Positions 5,583-5,757 of a stretch of 5,757 bases of DNA are shown in pieces (position 1 is the stretch's first letter; the number at the start of each line of letters is the position of its first letter). The notes below the pieces were generated by a model. It made no database searches and was not told the DNA's origin. It was given only the letters and a program-made list of their open reading frames with translations. The DNA is from Candidatus Hydrothermarchaeota archaeon (GTDB lineage Archaea > Hydrothermarchaeota > Hydrothermarchaeia > Hydrothermarchaeales > BMS3B), in NCBI GenBank assembly GCA_015521945.1, contig WANG01000032.1:1-5757 (forward strand), given 5' to 3'. The translations under genes were made by a program, and so were the position numbers.

Positions 5583-5757
5583 GTGAGGAATAGCGTGAAT
5601 GCAGGCGCAGGCGCCCGCAGGTTCAGGAACACCGCCAGCAAGGTAAGAGCGATACTTGAGGTTATTAAGCCGGGGGAGTGCGTTGACGGCAGGACGATAG
5701 CCAGGAGGCTCCAGGAGAGGGGGTACAGGGTGAACGAGGGGAACATAAAGATGTTCA
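5583..5757 (+). CDS. N-terminus of a probable winged-helix DNA-binding protein, truncated by window edge
   Basis: Open from GTG at 5583 to the window end, 58 codons visible. After a short basic, glycine/alanine-rich lead (MRNSVNAGAGARRFRN), residues 18-58 read as a helix-turn-helix: SKVRAILEVIKPGECVDG, then RTIARRLQERGYRVNEGNIK. The pattern of a first helix, a GE-x-VDG turn, a second helix with IARRL, and a third starting at NEGNIKMF resembles archaeal winged-helix domains in which the last helix contacts DNA. Divergent from the exporter operon, with its own TATA box and strong ribosome site. The rest of the protein is outside the window, so any effector domain is unseen. It may be an unrelated regulator or may share control of the intergenic region. 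Confidence 0.75.
   Translation, partial: MRNSVNAGAGARRFRNTASKVRAILEVIKPGECVDGRTIARRLQERGYRVNEGNIKMF

Noticed and set aside
5504..5746. 80-codon minus-strand ORF opposite the winged-helix gene
   Set aside because: Low-complexity Leu/Ser/Thr composition; the + strand has TATA, GGAGGTG and a helix-turn-helix pattern.

Overview
The window looks like archaeal chromosome, most likely a GC-rich, AGG-rich euryarchaeote. The supporting signs are TATA/BRE-type promoter elements in the only AT-rich gap, GGAGGTG-type Shine-Dalgarno sites, a TrmB-family regulator, and a membrane-anchored protein made of Ig-like CARDB/NEW3-type (COG1361-like) domains. I cannot name the species. A methanogen or Archaeoglobales relative with mid-to-high GC would fit, but that is inference.

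Left part (1-927, + strand): the 3' end of an unrecognised gene overlaps by ATGA a second gene that looks like a SleB/cell-wall-hydrolase-type protein. The second gene is broken by a single +1 frameshift near 759-768. The conserved reading continues in another frame to a stop at 925-927, so this is either a pseudogene or a sequence error.

Middle part (932-5344, - strand): a tight four-gene operon read right to left. Its order is a TrmB-type regulator, an ABC-2 exporter ATPase (DrrA-like), an ABC-2 permease, and a secreted, C-terminally anchored protein with four Ig-like domains. Each junction is a 4-base stop/start overlap (ATGA, TTGA, ATGA), so the four are almost certainly co-transcribed and translationally coupled. 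The permease starts at TTG. The simplest reading is a self-regulated export or membrane-remodelling system. The regulator would sense a ligand, the ATPase and permease would move a substrate, and the Ig-like protein would extend the complex outside the membrane. The substrate is unknown.

Right part (5345-5757): a 238-base divergent intergenic region, then the start of a + strand gene with a winged-helix-like N-terminus that runs off the window. The intergenic region holds a perfect 9-bp inverted repeat between the TATA box and the start of the regulator gene (probable autoregulatory operator). It also holds a GC-rich hairpin, a perfect 10-bp tandem repeat, and a TATA box plus strong Shine-Dalgarno for the rightward gene. 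No tRNA, rRNA, CRISPR array or insertion sequence is visible.
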